Part shown: positions 47,801-60,203 of the stretch, piece by piece
Layout: each line of letters opens with the position of its first letter
Numbering within the stretch: the first letter of the stretch is position 1
From: Aphrophora alni
Lineage: Eukaryota; Arthropoda; Insecta; Hemiptera; Aphrophoridae
Assembly: GCA_963513935.1 (NCBI GenBank)
Contig: OY740776.1
Span: forward strand, 11,624,724-11,688,723
Direction: 5' to 3'
DNA: 64,000 bases
The notes under the pieces: generated by a model
Database searches by the model: none
Seen by the model: only the letters and a program-made list of their open reading frames with translations
What the model was told of the DNA's origin: nothing
Made by a program: the position numbers and the translations under genes

Positions 47801-48539
47801 TTACGTATGTAAACAAAGTTTTCAAATCTCTTTTGTAAAACATTGTAACAAATATTATTAAAACATTTTTTATAAACGTTTTCAATAGTATCCAAACAAT
47901 ATTTTATTAATATTTTCGAAACATTAAACAGTATTGCAAAACATTTTCCCATAAACCAAAATCAAATATGTTTTTAACTTCTTAAAAAATATTTTCCGGC
48001 GTATAGCCTATTAGAAAAATGTTGAGAAAGGGTTTATAAAATATTTCATTACAATATTTTCAATATATTTCAAAATATTTCTAAAACTATAAACGACCAG
48101 TGTTTCCGTAACAATTTTTTTTTAAGATTTTAAAAATGTATAAGATCACATGGATATTTTACTCATAATTACGATCGTCTTGGGGAAAGTATTATTTTAA
48201 CGTTTTTGTTCTTTTAAATAGAATTGCATGATAGTATGAGTATTTAGAAAATGTTTTCAGCAAAAGCGGATGTTTTTGTGCTGTTAGTAGTGACGAGTCC
48301 GGGCGCAGAGAAATGACCAGTGCAGTAGGTTAGATTATTATTTATTTACTTAACGTCGCAACGCAACTGAAACATTGTTTGACCGTAGAGCCACCTAGCG
48401 CCAGTCACGTCAACTTCAGATTCTCTAGCAGAGCGACAGCTCCACACCCTAGCGGGTAATGGACAACTCAAGAATAAGCGTAGAATTTTTAACATGGCAA
48501 TGTCGTGTCTTATAGTATTTATGTAGTCATTGGTAGAAT

Positions 48540-48914
48540 TGTCTACCTTCTCATGTTAGAACTAAACGCTCTACCCTAAACCGAGGAATGACCGAGCGGT
48601 TCTAGTGACGGTCACTGGGAACGGCTCACTGCAGTAGTTATTGTAGTTATTAAAGTTAGTGTGTATTGTACCTCTCAAGTAGTGCTATTGAAATGTACAT
48701 GAGGTAGAATAAATATAACTATACAGTCTCTATGTTGTTAGTGTTTTATTATGGTTTTGGGGAATTTTCTTTATATTCACCACAGTGCTCTAGTGATTCA
48801 TTGGATTTTGTGTTTCTGTTTCAGGTAAAACAGACTTCCTGCATTTCATGGTTCGAATTTCCTTTTATGTAAGTGATCTTACTACAGTCACTACTAGTAG
48901 ATTATTTATGACAT
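48540..48914. other. no gene seen
   Basis: Host DNA to the right of the P-like element. 48680-48710 carries GAGGTAGAATAAATATAAC, without further gene signals. Confidence 0.35.
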
Positions 48915-51030
48915 AATTTAGCTGTTTTAAGTATGCATTAATATATTGGTTGGTATGGTAATTAAATTTGTGTGTAAAATCACAAAATGTAGTTTAAAAC
49001 ACTTTCCAAATCGTTTCACATTGGTCTATGCTAGTCCCAACCTATTTTTATGCTGAATTGTAAAACTAATGTAACAAATCAGCTGTTTTAAGTAGGAATT
49101 GTTATATTCGTTGCTATGGTAACTTTATTTGTATGTTAAATTACAAAATGAAGTTAAAAACACTTTCCGAATCGTTTCACATTGGTTTATGCTAGGCCTA
49201 ACCTATTTTAATGCTGAATTAATTGTAAAACTAATGTAACCAATCAGCTGTTTTAAGTAGGAATTGTTATATTCGTTGCTATGGTAACTTAAATTGTATG
49301 TAAAATACAAAATCAAACTTAAAAACACTTTCCAAATTGTATCATATTGGTCTATGCTAGTCCAACCTATTTTTATGCTGAATTGTAAAATTAATGTAAC
49401 TAATTAGCAGTTTTAAGTATAATTGTTATATTGGTTGCTATGGTGACTTAATTTGTATGTAAAATTACAAAATCAAAATTAAAAACTCTTTCCAAATTGT
49501 TTCATATTGGTCTATGTTATGCCCAACCTATTTTTATGCTGAATTTTAAAACTAATGTAACCAATCAGCTGTTTTAAGTAGGAATTGTTATATTCGTTAC
49601 TATGGTAACTTTATTTGTATGTTAAATTACAAAATGAAGTGTAAAACACTTTCCGAATCGTTTCACATTGGTCTATGCTAGTCCAACCTATTTTTATGCT
49701 GAATTGTAAAATTAATGTAACTAATTAGCAGTTTTAAGTATAATTGTTATATTGGTTGCTATGGTGACTTAATTTGTATGTAAAATTACAAAATCAAAAT
49801 TAAAAACTCTTTCCAAATTGTTTCATATTGGTCTATGTTATGCCCAACCTATTTTTATGCTGAATTTTAAAACTAATGTAACCAATCAGCTGTTTTAAGT
49901 AGGAATTGTTATATTCGTTGCTATGGTAACTTTATTTGTATGTTAAATTACAAAATGAAGTGTAAAACACTTTCCGAATCGTTTCACATTGGTCTATGCT
50001 AGTCCAACCTATTTTTATGCTGAATTGTAAAATTAATGTAACTAATTAGCAGTTTTAAGTATAATTGTTATATTGGTTGCTATGGTGACTTAATTTGTAT
50101 GTAAAATTACAAAATCAAAATTAAAAACTCTTTCCAAATTGTTTCATATTGGTCTATGTTATGCCCAACCTATTTTTATGCTGAATTTTAAAACTAATGT
50201 AACCAATCAGCTGTTTTAAGTAGGAATTGTTATATTCGTTGCTATGGTAACTTTATTTGTATGTTAAATTACAAAATGAAGTGTAAAACACTTTCCGAAT
50301 CGTTTCACATTGGTCTATGCTAGTCCAACCTATTTTTATGCTGAATTGTAAAATTAATGTAACTAATCAGCTGTTTTAAGTAGGAATTGTTATATTCGTT
50401 GCTATGGTAACTTTATTTGTATGTTAAATTACAAAATGAAGTGTAAAACACTTTCCGAATCGTTTCACATTGGTCTATGCTGGTCCAACCTATTTTTATG
50501 CTGAATTGTAAAATTAATGTAACTAATTAGCAGTTTTAAGTATAATTGTTATATTGGGTGCTATGGTGACTTAATTTGTATGTAAAATTACAAAATCAAA
50601 ATTAAAAACTGTTTCCAAATTGTTTCATATTGGTCTATGTTATGCCCAACCTATTTTTATGCTGAATTTTAAAACTAATGTAACCAATCAGCTGTTTTAA
50701 GTAGGAATTGTTATATTCGTTGCTATGGTAACTTTATGTGTATGTTAAATTACAAAATAAGTGTAAACACTTTCCGAATCGTTTCACATTGGTTTATGCT
50801 AGGCCTAACCTATTTAATTGCTGAGTTGTAAAATTAATGTTAACTAATTAGCTGTTTTAAGTAAAAATTGTTATATTGGTTGCTATGGTAACTTAATTTG
50901 TTTCTTAAATTACAAAATGAAGTTTAAAACACTTTCCAAATTGTTTACATTGGTCTATGCTAGGCCCAACATATTTTTTTGGTGAATTGTAAAATTAATG
51001 TAACCAATCAGCTGTTTTAAGTATCATATT
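48915..51030 (+). repeat. about 160-bp satellite array, forward arm
   Basis: About 13 units marked by AGCTGTTTTAAGTAGGAATT, GTTGCTATGGTAACTT and ACACTTTCCGAATCGTTTCA. Two monomer types alternate (CAGCTG...GGTAAC and TTAGCAG...GGTGAC), making a higher-order unit of about 321 bases (CAATCAGC at 49562, 49883 and 50204). The array is the reverse complement of the one at 54094-56705. Confidence 0.95.
49110..49123. promoter_or_regulatory. RFX X-box-like palindrome in the satellite monomer
   Basis: GTTGCTATGGTAAC is the reverse complement of GTTACCATAGCAAC, a full match to the X-box consensus GTNRCC(N0-3)RGYAAC. The same site recurs in about half of the monomers here and, with variants, in most monomers of the opposite array (for example 54646-54659). 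Confidence 0.4.
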
Positions 51031-51185
51031 AATAAAACGCTAAGTCTGTCCGTTTGATTTTTCAACTCGAAAACTGTATAGGCTAGGAACTTGAAATTTT
51101 GCACAATCATAGACCTTAGTGAGAAACTGCTAAAACCTAAGTTTCAAGTATATAAGTCAAGTGGTTCCTAAGATATAGGTTTCTG
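51031..51185. other. spacer with a short family A-like phrase
   Basis: Contains AACTTGAAATTTTGCACAAT and neighbouring text seen in dispersed arthropod repeats. No gene. Confidence 0.4.
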
Positions 51186-52168
51186 AACAGATCTAATGTT
51201 GATAGTAGAGGTTAACAGACCTAATGTTGATAGTAGAGGTTAACAGATCTAGTGTCGATAGCTGAGGTGAACAGATGTAGTGTTGATAGCAGAGGTTAAC
51301 AGATCTAGTGTTGATAGTAGAAGTTAACAGATCTAGTGTTGATAGTAGAGGTTAACAGATCTAGTGTCGATAGCTGAGGTGAACAGATGTAGTGTTGATA
51401 GCAGAGGTTAACAGATCTAGTGTTGATAGTAGAGGTTAACAGATCTAGTGTTGATAGTAGAGGTTAAAAAATCTAGTGTTGATAGTAGAGGTGAACAGAT
51501 CTAATGTTGATAGTAGAGGTTACCAGAATCTAATGTTGATAGTAGAGGTTAACAGATCTAATGTTGATAGTAGAGGTTACCAGAATCTAATGTTGATAGT
51601 AGAGGTTAACAGATCTAGTGTTGAGAGTAGAGGTTAACAGATCTAATGTTGATAGTAGAGGTTACCAGAATCTAATGTTGATAGTAGAGGTTAACAGATC
51701 TAATATTGATAGTAGAGATTAACAGATATATAATGTTGATAGTAGAGGTTACCAGAATCTAATGTTGATAGTAGAGGTTAACAGATCTAGTGTTGATAGT
51801 AGAGGTTACCAGAATCTAATGTTGATAGTAGAGGTTACCAGAATCTAAAGTTGATAGTAGAGGTTACCAGAATCTAATGTTGATAGTAGAGGTTACCAGA
51901 ATCTAATGTTGATAGTAGAGGTGAACAGATCTAATGTTGATAGTAGAGGTTAACAGATCTAGTGTTGATAGTAGAGGTTAACAGATCTAATGTTGATAGT
52001 AGAGGTTAACAGATCTAGTGTTGATAGTAGAGTTCAACAGATCTAGTGTTGATAGTAGAGGTTAACAGATCTAGTGTTGATAGTAGAGGTTAACATATCT
52101 AGTGTTGATAGTAGAGGTTAACAGATCTAGTGTTGATACTAGAGGTTAACAGATCTAGTGTTGTGTGT
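51186..52168. repeat. 28-bp minisatellite (about 35 units)
   Basis: The unit is TTAACAGATCTAGTGTTGAT followed by AGTAGAGG. Starts at 51241 and 51269 give the 28-base period. Variant units with TTACCAGAATCTAATG cluster at 51520-51910, and CGATAGCTGAGG variants occur near 51255 and 51366. It runs directly into the GA tract. Confidence 0.96.
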
Positions 52169-52486
<318 letters not shown>

Positions 52487-52487
<1 letters not shown>

Positions 52488-53389
52488 ACACAAGATAGTC
52501 TAGGACATATATTTCTAAGAGCCATAAAACTGAATCCTTCCAATCCCTTGACCACTATGTCGACCCCCTGGGTGGTAGAGTACCTAATTTACTTTCCGAC
52601 CCAGGGTTCGTTATGAAATAGGGGTGTTTCTCTCCATCTGTGGTCAGTTTCGCCAACACTTGGAAATAATTTTCTCCACCTTAGGATGAAACTTTATTTA
52701 TCATCGTGCTTGATTTGATGTTTTGGGTTTAACAGTTTAACGGTTATTTGACAGTAACCAAGCTCTTATTTAAAGCCCAGTTAAGGGAGCCATATTTGTT
52801 ACAACTGTTGCTAGCGCTTGCGGTGGTGCTATTCGGTACTATTCCCTACATGAGTCAAAACTTGATCTTTTTTGTTACGAAATGATACCAAAATCAGCGC
52901 TGTAAGTAGTCGAATAATTTACGAATTGTTAAGTGTTTTTAAAGCACTCTGATAAGATAGTTGTTTTTATTAATTAAGGTCAGAATAAAAAAATGGTGAA
53001 TTTACTCCGATTTGAAGGATCGGTTGATACCCCCCCCCCTCCTACATGTGTCTGTTATGTGAATATATAAATGTAAGTACTCTCTCTGAGTACTATTTAT
53101 CTCGGAAAATAAACACATAAATATTCAAACTACACAAACATATATTTTAATTTAACGTTAGGTTCAAGACACACACCTATAGGTGCTGCAGTGTGCCAAG
53201 TTATAGCAGGTCATAAATTAGTATTTTATGAATGTAGAGTGTGGTAACCCAGTAGTTCTTATATAAACATTAAACATTATAACCAGTCGATGTATTATAC
53301 GTCCTACAAGACGTTTGGTTGTGTTATGACATGAAATTACCGGTTATAAATTGAATGGCAGCAGTTAGTAATAGTTCTGTTTTGTCGAT
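52487..53389. other. no gene seen
   Basis: Unique sequence in the centre of the inverted satellite pair. Contains a CCCAGGGTTCGTTATG segment near 52602 without tRNA-like folding and an eight-C run near 53031. Confidence 0.4.
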
Positions 53390-53850
53390 GTTTTCTACTT
53401 TATCGCACATAGAGAGTATGATGCGGGGGGAAAACGATGGCCAATATATCAACTCAAAATTTGGGTGTAGAAAACCTTAGAAAAAAATTACGATTTCATT
53501 AAAATCGGCTCCAACGATTTTGATCACGTTTTACTCAATGAAGCTTCTAAGTACTTAAACAACAATTGTTGATTGCTTCTTCTCCAAAAATGCCGGAGTT
53601 GTATCTAAAAACAAATTGGTCCTAAAAAAGACGTAATTTCTCAAAATCAGCATTGCCGATTTCGTTGAAATTTGGCTATGTGAAGATTTACTCAAGTAAA
53701 AATATTACGGTTCAGAAATAATGATCAACAACAAAAATGACAGTGGTCAACTGTCATTAATAGATGGACTTCTTATGAAATAGGTTACGCCGAGGACTTG
53801 TTTGTGGCACAAGTAACAGGCGCTTATTTAAATACTAGGTAAAAGAGCCT
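53390..53850 (+). repeat. dispersed family A copy
   Basis: CATTAAAATCGGCTCCAACG, then GCCGATTTCGTTGAAATTTG, then GGCACAAGTAACAGGCGC, in the usual family order and plus orientation. Confidence 0.7.
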
Positions 53851-54093
53851 CCTTAGGTCAGCTATTTCGGGAGTGTTAAGAAAAAAAACCTTCGTAGTGT
53901 AACTTCGTTTTTAGTTTTAGTAAATTTAAATTAATTTTAAGAAAAACCTCAAATATACCTTTGTGATCACATGTTGAGTCAGATGTTCATGTTCTATATA
54001 TAATATTGATCCTCATACCCTAAGGTTTCTAATGAGACCATCCTCATCTCTGTAGGTTTGAGTGGACGCTGAGGAGTTCTTTAGCGTACAGAG

Positions 54094-56705
54094 ATAGGTT
54101 AGGCCTAATATAGACCATTGTGAAACAATTTGGAAAGTGTTTTAACTATTTATTTTGTGATTTTATATACAAATTAAGTTACCATAGTAACCGATATAAC
54201 AATGCAGAGTTAAAACAGCTAATTAGGTGCGTTACTTTTGCAATGTAACACATAAATAAGTTAGGTTTCACCAATGTGAAACAATTTGGAAAGTGTTTTA
54301 ACAATTTATTTTGTGAGTTTACATACAAATTAAGTTACCATAGAAACCAATATAACAATGCATACTTAAAACAGCTAATTAGGTTCTTTACTTTTACAAT
54401 GTAACACATAAATAAGTTAGGTTTTACTAATGTGAAACAATTTAGAAAGTTTTTGAAAGCTTTATTTTGTGATTTTACATACAAATTTAGTTACTATAGC
54501 AACCAATATAACAATGCATACTTAAAACAGCTAATTAGGTTCGTTACTTTTACAATGTAACACATAAATAAGTTGGGTTTCACCAATGTGAAACAATTTG
54601 GAAAGTGTTTTAACAATTTATTTTGTGGGTTTATATACAAATTAAGTTACCATAGCAACCAATATAACAATGCATACTTAAAATAGCTAATTAGGTTTGT
54701 TACTTTTATAATTTAACACATAAATAAGTTGGGTTTAGCATAGACCAATGTGAAACAATTTAGAAAGTGTTTGAAAGCTTTATTTTGTGATTTTACATAC
54801 AAATTAAGTTACCATAGCAAAGCAATATAACAATGCATACTTAAAACAGCTAATAATTGGGTTCGTGATTTGTACAATGTAACACATAAATAACTTAGGT
54901 TTCACCAATGTGAAACAATTTAGAAAGTGTTTGAAAGCTTTATTTTGTGATTTCACATACAAATTATGTTACCATAGCAACCAATATAACAATGCATACT
55001 TAAAACAGCTAATAATTGGGTTCGTGACTTTTACAATGTAACACATAAATAAGTTAGGTTTCACCAATGTGAAACAATTTAGAAAGTGTTTGAAGGCTTT
55101 ATTTTGTGATTTTACATACAAATTAAGTTACCATAGAAACCAATATAAAAATGCATACTTAAAACAGCTAATTAGGTTCTTTACTTTTACAATGTAACAC
55201 ATAAATAAGTTAGGTTTCACTAATGTGAAACAATTTAGAAAGTTTTTGAAAGCTTTATTTTGTGATTTTACATACAAATTTAGTTACTATAGCTACCAAT
55301 ATAACAATGCATACTTAAAACAGCTAATTAGGTTCGTTACTTTTGTAATGTAACACATAAATAAGTTAGGTTTCACTAATGTGAAACAATTTAGAAAGTT
55401 TTTGAAAGCTTTATTTTGTGATTTTACATACAAATTTAGTTACTATAGCTACCAATATAACAATGCATACTTAAAACAGCTAATTAGGTTCGTTACTTTT
55501 GTAATGTAACACATAAATAAGTTAGGTTTCACCAATGTGAAACAATTTGGAAAGTGTTTGAAAGCTTTATTTTGTGATTTCACATACAAATTTAGTTACT
55601 AAGCAACCGATATAACAATGCATACTTAAAACAGCTAATTAGGTTCGTTACTTTTGCAATGTAGGCCCTAACACATAAATAAGTTAGGTTTCACCAATGT
55701 GAAACAATTTGGAAAGTGTTTGAAAGCTTTATTTTGTGATTTTACATACAAATTTAGTTACTATAGCAACCGATATAACAATGTATACTTAAAACGGCTA
55801 ATTAGGTTCGTTACTTTTACAATGTAACACATAAATATGTTGGGTTTCACCAATGTGAAACAATTTAGAAAGTGTTTGAAAGCTTTATTTTGTGATTTTA
55901 CATAAAAATTAAGTTACCATAGCAACCGATATAACAATGCTTTCTTAAAACAGCTAATTAGGTTCGTTACTTTTACAATGTAACACATAAATATGTTGGG
56001 TTTCACCAATGTGAAACAATTTGGAAAGTGTTTTAACAATTTATTTTGTGATTTTATACACAAATTAAGTTACCATAGCAACCAATATAACAATGCATAC
56101 TTAAATTAGCTAATTAGGTTCGTTACTTTTATAATTTAACACAATAATAGGTTAAGTTTAGCATAGACCAATGTGAAACAATTTAGAAAGTGTTTGAAAG
56201 CTTTATTTTGTGGTTTTATATACAAATTAAGTTACCATAGCAACCAATATAACAATGCATACTTAAATTAGCTAATTAGGTTCGTTACTTTTATAATTTA
56301 ACACAATAATAGGTTAAGTTTAGCATAGACCAATGTGAAACAATTTAGAAAGTGTTTGAAAGCTTTATTTTGTGATTTTACATAAAAATTAAGTTACCAT
56401 AGCAACCAATATAACAATGCATACTTAAAACAGCAGGTTCGTTACTTTTTAATTTAACACAATAATAGGTTAAGTTTAGCATAGATCAATGTGAAACAAT
56501 TTAGAAAGTGTTTGAAAGCTTTATTTTGTGATTTTACATAAAAATCAAGTTACCATAGCAACCGATATAACAATGTATACTTAAAACAGCTAATTAGGTT
56601 CGTTACTTTCATAATTTAACACAAGAATAGGTTAGGTTTAGCATAGACCTTTTGGAAACAATTTGGAAAGTGCTTAAAAGCTTTATTTTATAATTTTAAT
56701 ATTTC
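54094..56705 (-). repeat. 156-bp satellite array, inverted arm
   Basis: About 17 units marked by CCAATGTGAAACAATTTGGA, AAGTTACCATAGCAACCAAT and TACTTAAAACAGCTAATTAG, with TGTGAAAC at 54275, 54431 and 54587 (156-base period). Reverse-complementing a unit gives the monomer of 48915-51030. Unit variants include insertion of GGCCC near 55665 and absence of AGCTAATT near 56435. Confidence 0.95.
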
Positions 56706-57131
56706 ACTTGAAAATAGAATCAAATTTCTCCTAATAAAATCAGTTAGAGATGAGTAACTTTGTACTCCCAACTCTGTGTGTCCAGTGACTGTAGACAGAA
56801 CGTTATTAAAGGGAAGGGTAGGTTTTACTAAGTCTGGATGGTCACCCTATGTTTAAAGATAAACAATTCTAATGTTCAATCTTCGTCAGCCATTAACTTC
56901 ATCCCTTGTAGTATTTCATTTCAACCCCTAGGGGTTTAGACAATGGTGGGACTATTTGACTTCTCTTACAGTAAGATGTCAGGTCCAGAGTTATGGGTTA
57001 ATTAATCGTTTATACGGTGTAATTTGATTTGTTAAAAAATAGTTGCTGAATTTGTAGCGGTAACATTAGTTACGTAATCTACTGAATCCAAAGAAAGTGG
57101 GTTTTAGAGTATTATACAATCAAGTACTTAA
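56706..57131. other. no gene seen
   Basis: Flank of the satellite array; unique AT-rich sequence. Confidence 0.4.
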
Positions 57132-57287
57132 GCCGGTGTGGATGGAACTATGTACTGCAGATGTGCTAAGAGAAGTAATATAAAGAAAATTCAAATCTTT
57201 CAAAACAAAATGCTTGGGATGATACTGATATGCGCCTTGGTACATAGGCAAATATTCAGAGACTTTAAATTGAATACGATTGTTTGA
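57132..57287 (+). pseudogene. jockey-like LINE reverse-transcriptase C-terminal scrap
   Basis: The frame reads ...CAKRSNIKKIQIFQNKMLGM, then ILICALVHRQIFRDFKLNTI, then a stop (57285-57287). The pattern 'W-G-x-A-x-x-SNI-x-x-IQ-x-FQNK-x-LR-x-I-x-x-APW-x-x-x-N-x-x-IHRDL' is characteristic of jockey-clade LINEs after the polymerase domain. A TTAAGCCGGTGTGG segment just upstream is in another frame but fits the preceding 'LKP-x-W', implying a frameshift. Only about 50 codons survive and nothing LINE-like follows. Confidence 0.65.
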
Positions 57288-58975
57288 AATCAAAGCAGTA
57301 GCATGGGAGTATGTAAAAAGGCCAAATACTAATGATGCTAGTGTTCAAGAAGACATGCGTAGGACTAAACCGTATGGCGAATTTCCTTCGCCACTGTTTC
57401 TCCTTCAATACCAAATGCGGCTTATTTTTACGTTCTATTGCGTGGCGGGTTGCAGGACACAATGTGGCAGGAGTCAATTCGTTCCCTACTCGGTAACTAA
57501 GTTGCAGTAAGTTAAAAAATGACGAGTTGTGCTGAAGACCAGACGCAGGACTCTTATGGAAATTACTTTGTGCTTCAGTTCCTGTTTTTCTATATTTATT
57601 AACCCCTTTCGCCGAAAATGCCACGCTATACGTACTCAGTATGGGTTGAAAGACGCGGAGAAAATTATGCAAAAGTTAAATAACCGTGATTAAATTAAAT
57701 CGTAGTCGGCCATTTTGGCCCAGCGTTTACGATTAGGATCACTAATTTAGTAGAATCAATCTCTTACACGCGAATTATTATTAAATTATTTAGTTTTAAT
57801 CACTCACGTGAGCTGGCTGTCTGAGCTGCGTCGAGTTGTTAGTCGCAAGTCGTGGGTGGGATAGGCTGTTTCGGATCAACCGTCCCTAAAGATCCACGGC
57901 ACCTCACATTCCCAATAACCCCTTAAAAACCGAGCTACCATTAATTAGTATTTACACCGCAACCCATCGACTTGGTTCAGTGATCGGATGGTGGCAATAT
58001 AGTTGAGAGGCTGTAGCTGAAAAGCAATTCAGTGGAATGAACATCTGACACACTGTGAAATATTTTTAAAGTTATAACTACTACATCAGTTTGTACTTAG
58101 TTGTATCGGTCGCGGGACGGCACACAGAAGTGAAAACTTTAACGATAAAATTTTAAACTTTCAATAAATGTAAAAAAAGTATTAATTATATGTAAATGAT
58201 TCGTTTTTTTAGTTTGTCTATGTATGGGAGTCTTAGAAAGTTTATCATGTGTAGAGAGATTCATTACTATAATGTTCCAAAAGAAGTTTTGACGTCAAAA
58301 ACAATAGCACACTCAAACACTACTTTTTGCTGAACTGTAAAAAATACTTTTCAACTACAAAGGAGAATAAAATTATACCCTAAAGAACTAGGGGTATATT
58401 AAAACAAAGTTTCTGTTTTAATATATTTTTTGTTCAATTTGAATTGAATCGATAGTGTGTTCATTAAAGTTTTGCCAAACTGTAATTGTGTTAACAAACG
58501 ATCTCCTAATGTTCGTCCGTTTCAACAATTAAACCTGCAAGAGTCAAAGGCATAACAGTATAGAGGCATAGACTTTTTTGTGTTGCTACCATTTTGTTTC
58601 TATGAATTTTAGTGTGTTGAAATTTTCACACAATATTTTCAGTAACTTTATTTGAAAGTATGTAAAGTTTCAAAAAAATCGGTTGAGGAATAGGCAATTA
58701 TAACCGTTGCCCCTTCGTGGGATACTCTGTATACCCGATCTTACTTATAATTTACTTTTAGTAAATTATATTTCATTAATTTATTTATAAAGAGTTGATT
58801 TTAATTTAATTTTAATTTTCAAAAAACTGTTAAGACATTCGCAGGTGTTTGCCTTTTGGTATTTATGACTTTGATATGTAGTATGAGTATTATTTTAAAT
58901 GACTTTGGCTCCTGTACTCCTTGGAGTTAGTAACTCGTTCTTCAGCCTCCTGTAAACGGAAACTAAACGGGAAGT
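57288..58975. other. no gene recognised
   Basis: A 135-residue minus-strand frame (57265-57672) overlaps the LINE scrap and a GC-richer segment at 57350-57500. Its middle (NELTPATLCPATRH) looks protein-like but I cannot assign it. 58690-58730 (CCCTTCGTGGGATACTCTGT) resembles the terminus of a mariner-type element. Confidence 0.4.
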
Positions 58976-58993
58976 TTAGTTATTGTAGCTCAT

Positions 58994-59036
58994 GTATCAC
59001 TGAGGATGGCGACTTTGTCGTTGAAACGAGTTTGAT
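58994..59036 (+). ncRNA. hammerhead-ribozyme-like motif (copy 4)
   Basis: Nearly identical to copy 1: stem I ATCA / TGAT (58996-58999 with 59033-59036), core CTGAGGA (59000-59006), extra T, stem II GGCGAC / TTT / GTCGTT (59008-59022), GAA (59023-59025), stem III ACGAGT (59026-59031, only A-U and C-G can pair) and H17 = T (59032). The flank upstream (TTAGTTATTGTAGCTCATGT) is shared with copy 1, so both belong to the same element family. Confidence 0.5.
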
Positions 59037-59747
59037 TAAGTAAACGTAACTTTTGTTCGAGTTTTAGTCTATCTTATTGTTTCCCTCTTGATGCTAATTA
59101 AGTCGAGATTTTTTCATTGGATTATTTCTTTTCTGGTTCCACAATTAACGTTTCAGTAGAATTTAAAAATCCTGTTTTTGGCAAAGTTATGCCGATGTGT
59201 ACGATTTCTTTTTAAATTAGTTAATTCCTTTTCTGGTCGTAAATTGTTTGTTAATCTAGTTCTTACAAAACATAACGTAATAGTTTTACAATTGGTCTTG
59301 TTTATTTGGCATGGGTAATTTAATTATATTTTAGCATTATTTCTAATTATTCAGTTATTTTTCTTTAGACTAATATATTTCAAATACTGTTAATCCAAAA
59401 CTGATGACACTGTCTTTGTACAGGACTTATGTACTTCTTCCAGTTGTAATAATTAAAATTTGGAGATTATTTTGCTATATATATATATATATATATATAT
59501 TTATTTAAAATTACAAAACTCTTTTAGAATAAAAGTAACTACTTGTTTATTAACATAATTATTTTACAGGTGTAATTTATATAAACATATTTAGTTTTAC
59601 TAGGATATTGTTTTTTTAAATAGCCTCGACTAGTCTCTTTTTATGTATATGTCTAAAATGTTCAAGTAATAACAAGAAGATAATCAATGGTTTCAAATAA
59701 AACTGTATAAAGAACAACTTAATACTACCAAAATTATTTGGTGATAC
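59037..59747. other. AT-rich DNA with an (AT)n tract
   Basis: 59477-59501 is an AT microsatellite. No gene recognised. Confidence 0.5.
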
Positions 59748-60203
59748 CAATGACTACATAAATACTATAAGACACAACATGGCCATGTTAAATATTCTAC
59801 GCTTATTCTTGAGTTGACCAATACCCGCTAGGTCGCTCTGCTAGAGAATCTGAAGTTGATGTGACTGGCGCTAGGTGGCTCTACGGTCAAACAATGTTTC
59901 AGGCGGGTAAGAGAAAACGCACTGATGCCACATATGGGACCAGAGATGCGAGGGAAGGTCGAGAATCGCTTATCTCAGCGCACGAACTGACAACACTGAC
60001 TATGCTGACGGAAGTAAGTGAGAAGGTTTGTGAGAGAGAGGTCAACAGTTGTACAGTCTCAACCAAGTGGGATGCGTACAGTCAAGCACCTGCTGCTAGC
60101 GCTTTCTGATAGCTGTGTGTCAAACTTGTGACGAACAGCACCCGTAAAGCGAAGACTATTTCCCTATCCTATGTCGTGTCTTATAGTATTTATGTAGTCA
60201 TTG
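59748..60203 (-). mobile_element. P-superfamily MITE, 456 bp
   Basis: Its 33-bp terminal inverted repeats (one mismatch, near position 29) match those of the 4.1-kb element. It is flanked by 7-bp duplications GTGATAC (59741-59747 and 60204-60210). Its left 140 bases match the reverse complement of the right end of the large element (48350-48532), and its right 200 bases match that element's left end (44409-44600). It is therefore an internal-deletion derivative, lying in the opposite orientation. About 110 central bases (59893-60000) are not found in the large copy, so the MITE came from a sister element. The 82-codon frame inside is incidental. Confidence 0.92.

Larger units (their letters stand above)
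44409..48532 (+). mobile_element. P-superfamily DNA transposon, 4.1 kb
   Basis: Perfect 33-bp terminal inverted repeats (44409-44441 and 48500-48532, beginning CAATGACTACATAAATAC) are flanked by 7-bp direct duplications GTAGAAT (44402-44408 and 48533-48539). The termini start CA and end TG, as in P elements, whose target duplications are about 7-8 bp. Inside, on the plus strand, lies the C-terminal part of a P/THAP9-type transposase. About 190 bases of each subterminal region are shared with the MITE at 59748-60203. The 5' interior (about 44600-46040) has been invaded by unrelated repeats, including a CCCGGCTTCGCCC-headed family A-like segment at about 44610-45050, and shows no THAP domain or first catalytic residues. 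The copy is therefore probably defective. Confidence 0.9.

Noticed and set aside
52560..52620. tRNA-like B-box near CCCAGGGTTCG
   Set aside because: No cloverleaf or matching A-box at the right distance.
59861..60109. 82-codon frame in the MITE, sharing its last 33 residues with a frame at 44503-44688
   Set aside because: The shared residues simply reflect shared transposon end sequence on both copies; the frames differ upstream.
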